From assembly GCA_964436765.1 (NCBI GenBank), contig CAYTEH010000007.1, positions 1 through 51,357 of the forward strand: a stretch of DNA of 51,357 nucleotides, written 5' to 3'. Numbering within the stretch: the stretch's first letter is position 1; each line of letters begins with the position of its first letter. Below the pieces are notes generated by a model. The model was not told where the DNA came from. It was given only the letters and a program-made list of their open reading frames with translations, and made no database searches. The DNA is from CAYTEH01 sp964436765 (lineage in GTDB: Bacteria > Patescibacteriota > Gracilibacteria > Peribacterales > Peribacteraceae). Both the position numbers and the translations under genes were made by a program. Below are positions 30,680 through 39,295 of the stretch, piece by piece.

Positions 30680-31858
30680 GTGACGCGCTGGCGCAACATG
30701 CTCATCGGGTTCTGCGTATTCCTGTGTCCGTTCGGCGCGTACGCGATGGAGGAAACGGTCTGGGATTTTACGCAGTCGCAGGTGCCCGGTCGCTGGGAAA
30801 TGGGCGGCCTCGAGATTGCGTCGCCGGGGAAAGACGGGCTGCACCTGCAGGGGGCATCCGCGGGCAGGATGATCCGCGAAAACGATACGCCGCACGCAAT
30901 CGATGCCATCACCGTCGAAACACGCAGCACGGCCGCCACCGAAGCGTTGCTCATATGGCACCGCCGGGGCGACGTTCCCGGGCACATCTATCAAATGTCT
31001 TTCATGATCGGTCGTGGAGAGTCCGCCATCGATCTCGACATGGCGGGCTTCGACGGCGGATGGGATCCGCATGCCGATGTGATCGGCATCGTGTTCGCGC
31101 CGGGAAGCGATCTGGTGCTCGCGCGCATTCGCCTTCGACGGTGGAACGCGCTTGAAAAGATCGGCATCATGGCACAATCGTTTTGGACGTTCGATCGCAT
31201 TGAGCCCTACACCATCAATTTTCTGTGGGGGCCCGTGCTCACAAGAACACCCGCGGGGCTGCGCAATCTGTTCGTCGTCGCACCGCCGCCCAGCGGCTGG
31301 TCCTTGAACCGCCTCCTGATTCCGGTGCTCGGTTTCGCGGCCCTGGCCCTCCTGCTGTGGCACCGGTTCACGAAAACACGGAAGGCAACACTGTTCGGGC
31401 TCCCCGCACCGCTCGCACTGCTCCTAATGCTCTGTGCCGCGGCATGGCTACTCTGGGACCTGCGGATGGGCATGGAGTTTTTGAGCTACGCGAAGACCGA
31501 CTATGCACAATTCATCGGACGGCCCGCGGGCATCACGCGGGAGGTACGCAACTTCGAGAACGTCTACGACGTGATCTGGGACCTGAAACCGACGCTCATG
31601 GAACGCGACCGGTATGTGGTGCTCCAGCCGCGCGGGTACCCGTACAACGCCATCGCACGGTACCTCACGTACCCCTCGGTTCCGCTCCCCGACTCCACAA
31701 CCAAAGACGGCATACGCGACTGGGTCGTACTGGAACGATCCGATGTGACGGTGGATTCCGACGGCAGGCTGTCGTCCGGAGGAACGCCCCTCACGAAGCC
31801 CGGCAAGATCGTACGGCAGGTGACGGACGACATGTACCTCTTCCAAGTGAATCCATAA
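30680..31858 (+). CDS. Membrane protein paired with a GT-C-like glycosyltransferase
   Basis: About 392 residues. It begins with a signal peptide (MTRWRNMLIGFCVFLCPFGAYA) and then a beta-rich external domain without a known family (WDFTQSQVPGRWEMGGLE onward). Two transmembrane helices lie near residues 205-260 (LLIPVLGFAALALLLWH; PLALLLMLCAAAWLLWDL), followed by a second soluble domain (YDVIWDLKPTLMERDRYVVLQPRGYPYNA). GTG 30680 gives the best signal peptide; TTG 30650 and ATG 30698 are alternatives. The next gene starts two nt after its stop, so they form a pair, probably in cell-surface glycan assembly. Confidence 0.65.
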   Translation: MTRWRNMLIGFCVFLCPFGAYAMEETVWDFTQSQVPGRWEMGGLEIASPGKDGLHLQGASAGRMIRENDTPHAIDAITVETRSTAATEALLIWHRRGDVPGHIYQMSFMIGRGESAIDLDMAGFDGGWDPHADVIGIVFAPGSDLVLARIRLRRWNALEKIGIMAQSFWTFDRIEPYTINFLWGPVLTRTPAGLRNLFVVAPPPSGWSLNRLLIPVLGFAALALLLWHRFTKTRKATLFGLPAPLALLLMLCAAAWLLWDLRMGMEFLSYAKTDYAQFIGRPAGITREVRNFENVYDVIWDLKPTLMERDRYVVLQPRGYPYNAIARYLTYPSVPLPDSTTKDGIRDWVVLERSDVTVDSDGRLSSGGTPLTKPGKIVRQVTDDMYLFQVNP

Positions 31859-31860
31859 CC

Positions 31861-33273
31861 ATGTTGTTTCTGATCATCGGCCTGCTGCCGGCGACCATCG
31901 CAGGATGGTTCATGCTTGAAACCCTGCAATGGAACACGCGGGTTCTCACGAGAACAGAGCAGGCCGCAATGGGCATGGTCACCGGGCTCACGGCATGGTC
32001 TTATGTCGTGTTCATTTTGTTCGAGGTCGCCGGTTTGCCCCTGCACGCGATGGGGTTTGTGCTCAGCTATGCGCTGATCATCGTGCCGCTCGCCTTGCTC
32101 TGGTGGCTGCGCACACAGACGCCTGCCCACGCGCGCGTGCCCGCCCTCGCACCACAGGGAAGACTCTCCACGCCCGTCATTGCCATCTTGGCTGCACTGG
32201 GGCTCTGGACGCTGCTCAAGATCGCCGCGCTCGGGATGATGCTGACGCTCGTCCCCCCGTACTTCGACGACAGCACCGATAACTGGAACCTGCGCGGCAA
32301 GGCGTACTACGTGTCGGAACGAATCGAGCTGGTGGTCGCACCCAACGAGACCCCCTCGGGCGTCAGTTCCTACCCGCCCTCGGTTCCCACGATGAAGGCC
32401 TGGCTGGCCGCCATGCGGGGGACGTGGGACGAGCCCCTGGTGAACGCCGTGCACGCCGCGTGGTACCTCGCGTGCCTCGTGCTCACGTACTGTGCCTTGC
32501 GGCGGAAGATGGGCGTCGCCTGGTCGCTCACAGGCGCATACGCGCTCGCATCGCTGCCGCTGTTCCTCTTCCAGGGCATGAACGCGTACGCCGACGTCTA
32601 CCTGGCCTCGCACCTGCTCTGCGCGATGATCTTGCTGATGTATGCCGCAACATCCGACGACGCCGGAGATGCACGCAGCTTCCTGCGTCTGGCCGCGTTC
32701 GCGGTGGCACTGGTGCCCTTCACGAAAAACGAAGGCCTCATCCTCTATACCCCGCTCCTGGGCCTCGCCACGCTCACGGCGCTCCTGTGGCTCTGGCGAC
32801 GACGAGTCCTCACCCTCGGGCAGATCGCGGCGGCGGCGGCCATCTGTGCGGGCATGGTTCTGCTCATTGCGGGACCATGGACCGTCTTCAAATGGATGCA
32901 TGGTCTCGAGTTCGGCAACGCAAAAGGCATCGGCGGCATTCAAATCCAGTGGCAGGAGAACGTTCTTTTCTCCATCGCGGTCAACACGTTCTTCGAAGGC
33001 AACTGGTCGCTCCTGTTCCCCTTCCTGCTGGCACTCTTGGTCCTGCAATGGAAAACACTGCTGCGCCCGGCGGCATCGATCCTGCTCGCGTTCGCCCTCA
33101 CGGCCTACGTGCTCCAGTTCCTGCTGTACCTGTTCACTCCCCTCTCCACCGAAGCGTTGCAGCAAACGGGCTATGCGCGGGGGCTCATACACCTGATGCC
33201 GGTGATTGTGATAATAGCGATGTTGCTCCTCTATGATTTTTGCGAACGTTGGCGGATTGATGCACTAAAATGA
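31861..33273 (+). CDS. Polytopic membrane protein, probable GT-C-type glycosyltransferase
   Basis: A 470-residue protein with about eleven to twelve hydrophobic helices. An acidic first loop contains PPYFDDSTDNWNLRGKAYY (DD...D within the external loop after helix 4), as in lipid-linked-sugar GT-C transferases. Other helices are IAGWFMLETLQW, FAVALVPFTKNEGLILYTPLLGLATL and LLFPFLLALLVLQW. The KNEG motif in an inner loop is also common in this group. Substrate unknown. The frame is open 636 nt further upstream but overlaps the preceding gene there, so ATG 31861 is used. It is the last gene before the A+T-rich segment and the assembly gap. Confidence 0.75.
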   Translation: MLFLIIGLLPATIAGWFMLETLQWNTRVLTRTEQAAMGMVTGLTAWSYVVFILFEVAGLPLHAMGFVLSYALIIVPLALLWWLRTQTPAHARVPALAPQGRLSTPVIAILAALGLWTLLKIAALGMMLTLVPPYFDDSTDNWNLRGKAYYVSERIELVVAPNETPSGVSSYPPSVPTMKAWLAAMRGTWDEPLVNAVHAAWYLACLVLTYCALRRKMGVAWSLTGAYALASLPLFLFQGMNAYADVYLASHLLCAMILLMYAATSDDAGDARSFLRLAAFAVALVPFTKNEGLILYTPLLGLATLTALLWLWRRRVLTLGQIAAAAAICAGMVLLIAGPWTVFKWMHGLEFGNAKGIGGIQIQWQENVLFSIAVNTFFEGNWSLLFPFLLALLVLQWKTLLRPAASILLAFALTAYVLQFLLYLFTPLSTEALQQTGYARGLIHLMPVIVIIAMLLLYDFCERWRIDALK

Positions 33274-33480
33274 TCAAGACTTCAAACTGCAAAGAAATGC
33301 ATCAACCGTCCAAATGCAAGTATCAAAAACATGATTCTCAAAGCAAAATTGAATTTTTTTGTTTTAGATTGGAAATGATATTTGAAAATTTCTTTGTAGT
33401 TTGTAGTGTCGGTACTTTTGTGAACTTGCAGGATAAATGTCAGCTTTCGATCTTACCCTCTACCCGCTATTCTCCCTTCT
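33274..33480. other. A+T-rich segment before the assembly gap
   Basis: About 200 bp of markedly lower GC than both sides, with runs such as GAATTTTTTTG. A 70-codon frame is open but Lys/Phe/Cys-rich and unlike neighbouring proteins. A TATTCT hexamer lies 8 nt before the ATG at 33482, which would be the start of the methyltransferase gene if the duplicated flank is collapsed. I see no other feature. Confidence 0.4.
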
Positions 33481-33690
33481 GATGCCTTCCTATTCCGCCT
33501 TCATCGGCCACCAGCCACATATCAGCCTCGCGGAGNNNNNNNNNNNNNNNNNNNNNNNNNNNNNNNNNNNNNNNNNNNNNNNNNNNNNNNNNNNNNNNNN
33601 NNNNNNNNNNNNNNNNNNNNNNNNNNNNNNNNNNNGATGCCTTCCTATTCCGCCTTCATCGGCCACCAGCCACATATCAGCCTCGCGGAG
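33481..33690. repeat. Duplicated 55-bp flank around an N gap (assembly artefact)
   Basis: Bases 33481-33535 are repeated exactly at 33636-33690, with 100 N (33536-33635) between. The repeated bases are the first 18 codons of the Trm11-like gene. Two contigs ending in the same sequence were joined by a fixed-size gap; the real locus probably has one copy and no gap. Confidence 0.9.
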
Positions 33691-34923
33691 CTTTCGGCCA
33701 CTGTCCCCGGCTTCACGATCCGCGAGATCGTGCAGAAAACCGCTGTCGTCTTCGATGCGTCCGAGCCCCTCCCGCAGCACTGGCTGCAGAAACTCGGCGG
33801 CACCGTGGTGTTCGCGGAACAGATCGAACGACAACACGCATCACTGGACGATATCCCGGCGCTGATGCTGGACCGGGTGAAGGACCTCAAGGGCAAAGTG
33901 ACGTTCTCACTCAGAACCGTGGGCCTCAGCCTGCGTGAGACGAGCGATCTCTACAGGACGTGCAAGGACTACCTGAAGAAAAACGGCAAGCCGTCGCGCT
34001 ACGTGGGCAGCGAACGCAAGCCCGCGTTGTCGGTGGTGCTGCGGAGCGAAGGACTGCTCGACGGACCGGCAAAGGATCGGCGCGGATGCGAAATCACGGT
34101 GATCAAGCTGGAGAAAACGCTCTGGGTAGGCATCACAAAGGATGCGCAGGACATCAACGCGTACACGAAGCGCGACATGGAGAAGCCCGTGCGCGACATG
34201 ACGGTGGGCATCCTTCCTCCCAAGCTCGCGCAGGTGATGCTCAACTTCGGCGTGTGGCTGGCCAACGGCGACGCGCCGCGTCCCGCGATCCCCAAGGCCG
34301 ACCCGAAGGGGAAAGGAAAGGAGAAGGTGATGACGCGCCCCTTCGCGGTGCTGGATCCCTTCTGCGGCACGGGAGTGATCCCCATGGAATGCCTGCTGCG
34401 CGGCTACATCACCCTCGCATCCGACAAATCGGAGAAGGCCGTCTCGGGATGCCAGAAAAACCTGGAATGGGTGCGCAAGCACTGGAAGATCCTCAAGACC
34501 GAGGTGCCCTCCGACGTCTGGAAGCAGGATTCGCTCAAGCCCTTCGATTTCACGAAAGACCACATCCAGTCACCCGACGTCATCGTGACCGAAACCACGC
34601 TTGGACCCAACCTGAAAGCGCGTCCGACTGCGAAGGATGCGCAGAGCCTGAAAGCCGAGAACGAGCGGATCCAGGAAGACTTCCTGAAGAACGCCGCAAA
34701 GAGCTTCCCCGGCGTGCCGCTCGTGGTGACCTGGCCGGCCTGGTATTACTCCAAGGGCGGTTTGCTGCTCGATCGCGTCTGGAAGACGGTGGAAAAACTC
34801 GGCTACGAAGCCGTCCTGCCGCCCCACATCACGTCCATGACGGGCAGGCCTTCGCTCCTCTACCGCAGGCCCGACCAGTTCGTGGCGCGCGAGATCGTGC
34901 TGCTGAGGCCCAAAAAGAAATAG
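33637..34923 (+). CDS. Trm11-like (THUMP-less) RNA/DNA guanine-type methyltransferase
   Basis: A 428-residue SAM methyltransferase. The C-terminal Rossmann half has motif I VLDPFCGTGVIPMECLLRGY, acidic SDKSEKAV, and motif IV replaced by VIVTETTLGPNL (an [N/D]PPY-like position with TETTLGP). The N-terminal half (VTFSLRTVGLSLRETSDLYRTCKDYLKKNGKPSRYV) resembles the substrate-recognition part of Trm11/TrmG10 tRNA m2G10 enzymes. The atypical TETTLGP instead of DPPY leaves catalysis on a guanine N2 uncertain. ATG 33637 lies directly after the gap; an identical ATG with a -10 element exists at 33482 before it. Confidence 0.8.
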   Translation: MPSYSAFIGHQPHISLAELSATVPGFTIREIVQKTAVVFDASEPLPQHWLQKLGGTVVFAEQIERQHASLDDIPALMLDRVKDLKGKVTFSLRTVGLSLRETSDLYRTCKDYLKKNGKPSRYVGSERKPALSVVLRSEGLLDGPAKDRRGCEITVIKLEKTLWVGITKDAQDINAYTKRDMEKPVRDMTVGILPPKLAQVMLNFGVWLANGDAPRPAIPKADPKGKGKEKVMTRPFAVLDPFCGTGVIPMECLLRGYITLASDKSEKAVSGCQKNLEWVRKHWKILKTEVPSDVWKQDSLKPFDFTKDHIQSPDVIVTETTLGPNLKARPTAKDAQSLKAENERIQEDFLKNAAKSFPGVPLVVTWPAWYYSKGGLLLDRVWKTVEKLGYEAVLPPHITSMTGRPSLLYRRPDQFVAREIVLLRPKKK

Positions 34924-34943
34924 AGGTTGGGGCTTGGAAGGAT

Positions 34944-35040
34944 GGAATAGTTGAGTATTGGAGTAATAGAGTAATAGGGCTGGAAGTAAAACCTGATACT
35001 TGCTTCGCTCCAACTATTCCAATATTCCATTACTCCAATA
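34944..35040. repeat. Interleaved inverted repeats of a GGAATATTGG-type sequence
   Basis: GGAATAGTTG (34944-34953) and TATTGGAGTAAT (34956-34967) recur as complements CAACTATTCC (35011-35020) and ATTACTCCAATA (35029-35040). The order a-b-a'-b' is not simply nested. The minus strand reads as near-tandem 9-mers (GAATATTGG, AATAGTTGG). It is an intergenic repeat between the methyltransferase and the DCC gene. Confidence 0.6.
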
Positions 35041-35054
35041 TTCTTCTCCACCCG

Positions 35055-35465
35055 ATGGAAGCAGCCACCAGCCATTGCTTTGTCTTTCATGACTCCCGTT
35101 GCGGCCTCTGCCGCCGGACGATGCGGACCCTCGCATCCCTCGACTGGCTGGGCCGCCTGCAGGAGATCGATATCCATGATGACGAAACAAGAAAACGCGT
35201 CGCACCTGACCTGCGGCCTGAAGATCTGGATCGCAGTATGCACATCAGACTGCCCGATGGAACAACGCTGACGGGATTCAACGCATTCCGCCGACTGACG
35301 CATCATCTGCCGCTTCTGTGGGTGCTGATGCCATTGTTATACCTGCCGGGCATGGCTTGGATCGGAGAACGCATCTATGCGTCTGTCGCCGCTCGCAGGA
35401 AGACATGCGCGCACGTGCGCGCGGCATCCCGTGACGAGGCTTGCTACACTGACGGCCACGCATGA
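35055..35465 (+). CDS. DCC family thiol-disulfide oxidoreductase (DUF393)
   Basis: A 136-residue thioredoxin-like protein. HCFVFHDSRCGLCRRTMRTLASLD carries the family's CxxC (Cys16, Cys19); then come DLDRSMHIRLPDGTTLTGFNAFRRLTHHLP and LWVLMPLLYLPGMAWIGERIYASVAARR, all typical of DUF393. The substrate is not known for the family. Its TGA overlaps the ATG of the next gene (ATGA at 35462-35465), indicating translational coupling to a glycosyltransferase-like protein. Confidence 0.88.
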   Translation: MEAATSHCFVFHDSRCGLCRRTMRTLASLDWLGRLQEIDIHDDETRKRVAPDLRPEDLDRSMHIRLPDGTTLTGFNAFRRLTHHLPLLWVLMPLLYLPGMAWIGERIYASVAARRKTCAHVRAASRDEACYTDGHA

Positions 35466-37057
35466 TTGCACTCCCCTCCATCGATCGCCGGAAATGGATC
35501 ATCGCCGCATTCTTCATCGCCTTGCTCGGCGTGGGGCTTTTCGGCGTCCGCGACTACGGCATCCCCTATGACGAAGGAACGATGGACTCGCTGGGGCATG
35601 ACGCGTATGCCTACGTGTTCGAGGGGAAACCCTGGCCCGTGACCGACGAATGGCGATATCACGGAACGGTGGTCGAGCTGCCGCTCTATGCCCTGGTACG
35701 GCACACATGCGACACGGGATCTCCCTGCGCCATTCTCGTGCGTCACGCCGTGGATTTCCTGCTCTTTTTCCTGGGGGTCGTGTGCTTCTATTTCCTCGCA
35801 AGGAAATGGACGGGCGACTGGAAGCACGCGCTGCTCGGATGCCTGATGCTCGTGCTGAGCCCGCGCATCTTCGCGAGTGCGTTCTACAACTCCAGGGATA
35901 TCCCCACAATGACATTCTTCATACTGTCGATGTACACGCTACTGCTCCTTGCAGAACGAAAAACGTACCGGATGGCGGTCCTGCACGGCGCCGCATGCGC
36001 CCTCGCCCTGAGCACCCGCATGACGGGTATCCTCCTGCCCGTGCTCACCGCCGCGTTCCTGTGCCTGTCGATTGCCCGAGAGCACCGGCTGGCTGGCCGG
36101 CATGCGTGGAGCCGCACAGCGCTGCTCTTCGCCGCGTATGTGTGTGCTCTCACCGCGTTCACGGTGGCATTCTGGCCGTTTTTATGGGAACAGCCGCTCG
36201 CGCATTTCGTCGAGGCATACCGCTTCATGAGTTCCCTGAACGGCTCCGCCTGGTTCATGGGGCGCACGTTGACCGACACCCCCTGGTACTACGTCCCCGT
36301 CTGGATCGCCGTCTCGACCCCGCCGCTGTATACGCTGCTCTTCATCGCAGGCACCGCGGCAGGAGGCGCGCTGCTCCTGCGCCCGTCGCGCCTTCTGCGG
36401 GAACCGCATGTGGCGATCGCATTCGCATGGTTCTTCCTGCCCCTGCTCGCCATCCTCCTTACGGGTGCGGGCCTGTACACCGAATGGCGCCATGTCTTTT
36501 TCATCTATCCGGCGTTCATCCTTCTCGCGCTGCTGGGGCTCCGGTCACTCGGCAGCATAGGCAGCCACATGCCCGGCCCGTGGCTCCGCCATGCCCCGAA
36601 GGCCGCTCTTGCCGTTCAGCTCGCGCTGACCGGCACCTGGATGCTGCGGAACCACCCGTTCCAGCATTCCTACTTCGCTCTGAACACGCCGGCCATGGCC
36701 CGGAGTTTCGGCGTGGACGCGTGGGAGCTCTCGTACCTCCAGGCCGTCGAGTTCGTGCACCGGCACGACCGGGGAGATGCCGTATCGTTTTATGCATCGT
36801 CGAATCTGGCCAACCTGGATTCGCGGTTGTTTTTCCCGGAAGACCGCGACCGCGTGTTCCCCATCGTTCGACCCGAGTTCGCGCAGTATCTCATCGATCA
36901 CTATCGGCCCGACACACCGTCTGCCTTCTCGGGGCGGAAGGAGCTCTACTCGGCGGTGGTGGACGGCGTCAAGCTCGTCACCGTCTATAGGGGTGATTTC
37001 GACCCATCGTCGCCGGAGATGGTCAGGCGCATGCATGAGACGCTTTTGGCGGAATGA
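35462..37057 (+). CDS. Glycosyltransferase family 39-like membrane protein
   Basis: A 531-residue polytopic protein with about ten to eleven helices. The first external loop has RDYGIPYDEGTMDSLGHDAY (the D-E motif position of PMT/ArnT-type GT-C enzymes). The second has SPRIFASAFYNSRDIPTMTFFILSMYTL, and the third TRMTGILLPVLTAAFL, all characteristic of the GT39/PMT_2 family, which moves sugars from polyprenyl-phosphate carriers at the outer face of the membrane. A soluble C-terminal domain of about 120 residues follows the last helix. Acceptor unknown. Coupled to the DCC gene upstream. Confidence 0.85.
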   Translation: MIALPSIDRRKWIIAAFFIALLGVGLFGVRDYGIPYDEGTMDSLGHDAYAYVFEGKPWPVTDEWRYHGTVVELPLYALVRHTCDTGSPCAILVRHAVDFLLFFLGVVCFYFLARKWTGDWKHALLGCLMLVLSPRIFASAFYNSRDIPTMTFFILSMYTLLLLAERKTYRMAVLHGAACALALSTRMTGILLPVLTAAFLCLSIAREHRLAGRHAWSRTALLFAAYVCALTAFTVAFWPFLWEQPLAHFVEAYRFMSSLNGSAWFMGRTLTDTPWYYVPVWIAVSTPPLYTLLFIAGTAAGGALLLRPSRLLREPHVAIAFAWFFLPLLAILLTGAGLYTEWRHVFFIYPAFILLALLGLRSLGSIGSHMPGPWLRHAPKAALAVQLALTGTWMLRNHPFQHSYFALNTPAMARSFGVDAWELSYLQAVEFVHRHDRGDAVSFYASSNLANLDSRLFFPEDRDRVFPIVRPEFAQYLIDHYRPDTPSAFSGRKELYSAVVDGVKLVTVYRGDFDPSSPEMVRRMHETLLAE

Positions 37058-37061
37058 GTGC

Positions 37062-37067
37062 TAGAAT
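37062..37067 (+). promoter_or_regulatory. -10 element for leaderless DUF1801 gene
   Basis: TAGAAT followed by six nt and then ATG 37074. Confidence 0.55.
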
Positions 37068-37073
37068 CCGGGC

Positions 37074-37505
37074 ATGAACATGTTCAAAAAAGTGAAGATG
37101 GCGACCGTGCAGGAATACCTGGAATCCGTGCCGGCGGAACGGAAAGAGACGTTCAACACGCTGCATGAACTGATCCAGAAGACGGTCCCCTCCCTCACGC
37201 CGCACTTCGCGTACAACATGATCGGATACAGAAGCTTCCCGTACAAAAATTACAAGAAGGAGATGATCACGTGGCCCGTCATCGCGCTTGCGAACCAGAA
37301 GAACTACATGAGCATCTATGTCTGTGCCATCGAAGACGGCAGGTATATTGCGGAAAGCCACAAAAAAGAACTGGGGAATGTCAGCGTCGGCAAAAGCTGC
37401 ATCCGGTTCAAGAAGATCGAGGATCTGGACATCGCCGGACTCAAAAAAGTATTGAAGGCCGCTGAAAAAAGCCCGGGATTGGTGGGCGTCGGCAAGGGCA
37501 AGTGA
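37074..37505 (+). CDS. DUF1801 family protein
   Basis: A 143-residue protein of the YdhG/DUF1801 group: MATVQEYLESVPAERKETFNTLHELIQKTVPSL, then HFAYNMIGYRSFPYKN, then WPVIALANQKNYMSIYVCA, and a C-terminal SCIRFKKIEDLDIAGLKKVLKAA. The fold is the frataxin-like one seen in Bacillus YdhG/Fra, for which an iron-chaperone role has been proposed; whether that holds here is unknown. Separated by 13 bp from the next gene, so probably co-transcribed with it. Confidence 0.88.
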   Translation: MNMFKKVKMATVQEYLESVPAERKETFNTLHELIQKTVPSLTPHFAYNMIGYRSFPYKNYKKEMITWPVIALANQKNYMSIYVCAIEDGRYIAESHKKELGNVSVGKSCIRFKKIEDLDIAGLKKVLKAAEKSPGLVGVGKGK

Positions 37506-37518
37506 TATCGTCCTCTCC

Positions 37519-38427
37519 GTGCAAAAAATAGTTCCACATCTCTGGTTCGATACGCAGGCGACCGAAGCGGCGAAGTTTTATGTGAAAGCCTTTGGAAACG
37601 GCTCGAAAGTGACGCATGCGTCGGTGATCCGCAACACGCCCTCGGGCGATTGCGACATCGTGTCGTTCGACCTGTGCGGCTTTTCCTTCATGGGCATCAG
37701 TGCGGGCCCGGCGTTCAAAATCAACCCGTGCATTTCGTTCATGCTCAACTTCGATCCGTCGAAAGACAAAGACGCGCGCAAGCACCTCGATGCGCTGTGG
37801 GAGACGCTTTCTGATGGCGGTGAGCCGATGATGCCTCTCGACAAGTACCCCTTCAGCGAGCGCTACGGATGGATCAAAGACAAATACGGCGTCAGTTGGC
37901 AGCTGATCCTCACGAGGCCCGAGGGCGAGCCGCGGCCGTTCATCATCCCGTCGCTCATGTTCACGGGCGACAACACCGGCAAGGCGGGAGAGGCGATGGA
38001 TTTTTATGTCTCGGTCTTCAAGAACGCGAAACGCGGCATGTCCGCCCCCTATCCGCCCGGCGCGTCGCCGGAGCCCGCGGCGAAGCTCATGTTCGCCGAG
38101 TTCATGCTGGAAGGTCAGTGGTTCGCAGCCATGGACAGCGGCCACATGCACAAATTTACGTTCAACGAAGCCGTCTCGCTCCTGGTGCAGTGCGAAGACC
38201 AGAAGGAAATAGAGTATTACTCCAACAAGCTCTCCTCGGTACCCGAGGCCGAGCAGTGCGGCTGGATCAAGGACAAGTACGGGCTCAGCTGGCAGATCAC
38301 GCCCGTGGCGATGCGCGAGATGCTCGCATGCGGCGACGAGGAAAAGATAGGACGGGTCGTGCAAGCGTTCCTGAAGATGAAACGGTTCGACCTGAAGAAA
38401 TTGAAGAAGGCGTACGAGGGAAAGTAA
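37519..38427 (+). CDS. Tandem PhnB-like (VOC superfamily) protein
   Basis: A 302-residue protein made of two copies of the PhnB/3-dmu-9_3-mt domain. Copy 1 (about 1-135): IVPHLWFDTQATEAAKFYVKAFGNGSKV ... YGWIKDKYGVSWQLI. Copy 2 (about 145-265): IIPSLMFTGDNTGKAGEAMDFYVSVFKNA ... CGWIKDKYGLSWQIT. The repeated GWIKDKYG-SWQ ends show internal duplication. A short Lys-rich tail follows (MKRFDLKKLKKAYEGK). The start is GTG. Catalytic function unknown. A single-domain relative is at 43618-44040. Confidence 0.9.
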   Translation: MQKIVPHLWFDTQATEAAKFYVKAFGNGSKVTHASVIRNTPSGDCDIVSFDLCGFSFMGISAGPAFKINPCISFMLNFDPSKDKDARKHLDALWETLSDGGEPMMPLDKYPFSERYGWIKDKYGVSWQLILTRPEGEPRPFIIPSLMFTGDNTGKAGEAMDFYVSVFKNAKRGMSAPYPPGASPEPAAKLMFAEFMLEGQWFAAMDSGHMHKFTFNEAVSLLVQCEDQKEIEYYSNKLSSVPEAEQCGWIKDKYGLSWQITPVAMREMLACGDEEKIGRVVQAFLKMKRFDLKKLKKAYEGK

Positions 38428-38453
38428 TCACTGTCCTCTCGGGCCGGGCAGCC

Positions 38454-39089
38454 TCACAGATGATGTGCGATCTCGATCTTGCGCAGGCTGTCATGCAGAA
38501 GCGCAAGCGTATTGCGCGAGGTGGAGGAAAGCACCTGCGGAATGAAGAGCATGCCCGTGTATTGCTCGTTATCGGTCTGCTCGGGGAACGTATTGCCCTG
38601 TAATCTGTTGCGCGAGACTTGGGTCACCGTGTCGCTGACGTCCGGAAATGTCGTCCGGATGGTACGCATCACCGCCCCCGCGTCGTCACTGTCCATGCCG
38701 CTGACCACGAGCGTACGAGACTTGCCAAGAAGCGCATCCACCTTGTTGCGATAGTGCTGAAGATACTGGGCTGCGAAGGGAAGGAGTTCCTGTTCCCGTG
38801 CGATGAGAGGCGCATGCAGCATCGCCATGTTGCCGTCGGGATCGACGGCGCAAAGCAGTGAACAAAGCGATGCATCGTCTTCCAGCACAATCGCCCCGTC
38901 CCCTGGCAGAGACACATGATAGTGGGCAGCTTCGTCAATACTCTCTCCCAACCGGACCCTGTCGGCAGAGAGGCCGTATTTCCGCGCGACGTGCGCGTTC
39001 GTCTTGATCGCCGGCTGTGGACGCACAAGCATTCTCGCGAGCTGGGACGGCTCTTGGAGAATGACGATGTCGCACGCGGGGACATGCAT
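38454..39089 (-). CDS. Hypothetical protein
   Basis: A 211-residue soluble protein, mixed alpha/beta, with no family recognised. Notable parts are GAIVLEDDASLCSLLCAVDPDGNMAMLHAPLI and KSRTLVVSGMDSDDAGAVMRTIRTTFPDVSDTVTQV; the latter looks like a strand-helix unit of a small alpha/beta domain. The general appearance recalls CheD-like deamidases, but the expected catalytic Cys/His context is not evident. The 5' region (39090-39295) is A+T-rich and holds only promoter-like sequence shared with the divergent DUF2975 gene. Confidence 0.6.
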   Translation of the reverse strand: MHVPACDIVILQEPSQLARMLVRPQPAIKTNAHVARKYGLSADRVRLGESIDEAAHYHVSLPGDGAIVLEDDASLCSLLCAVDPDGNMAMLHAPLIAREQELLPFAAQYLQHYRNKVDALLGKSRTLVVSGMDSDDAGAVMRTIRTTFPDVSDTVTQVSRNRLQGNTFPEQTDNEQYTGMLFIPQVLSSTSRNTLALLHDSLRKIEIAHHL

Positions 39090-39295
39090 ATGTATTAATA
39101 TAAAACATTTTAGTTTTTAATGCAAATACCTGCAAGGCGCATGATTTCCTGCATGAAAGACACGATACACGCATCGCATCACATGTGCGACGTAGAGCAG
39201 TGTCTCAAAACATGATGTCAAACAATATATTTTTATTGTAATTCGATAAAACATATGCTTTCCTGTGCACGTCCTTCGTTTCTTCTCTCTTCCCC

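Noticed and set aside
34944..35040. Rho-independent terminator after the Trm11-like gene
   Set aside because: The inverted repeats are interleaved, far apart and not followed by a T-run.
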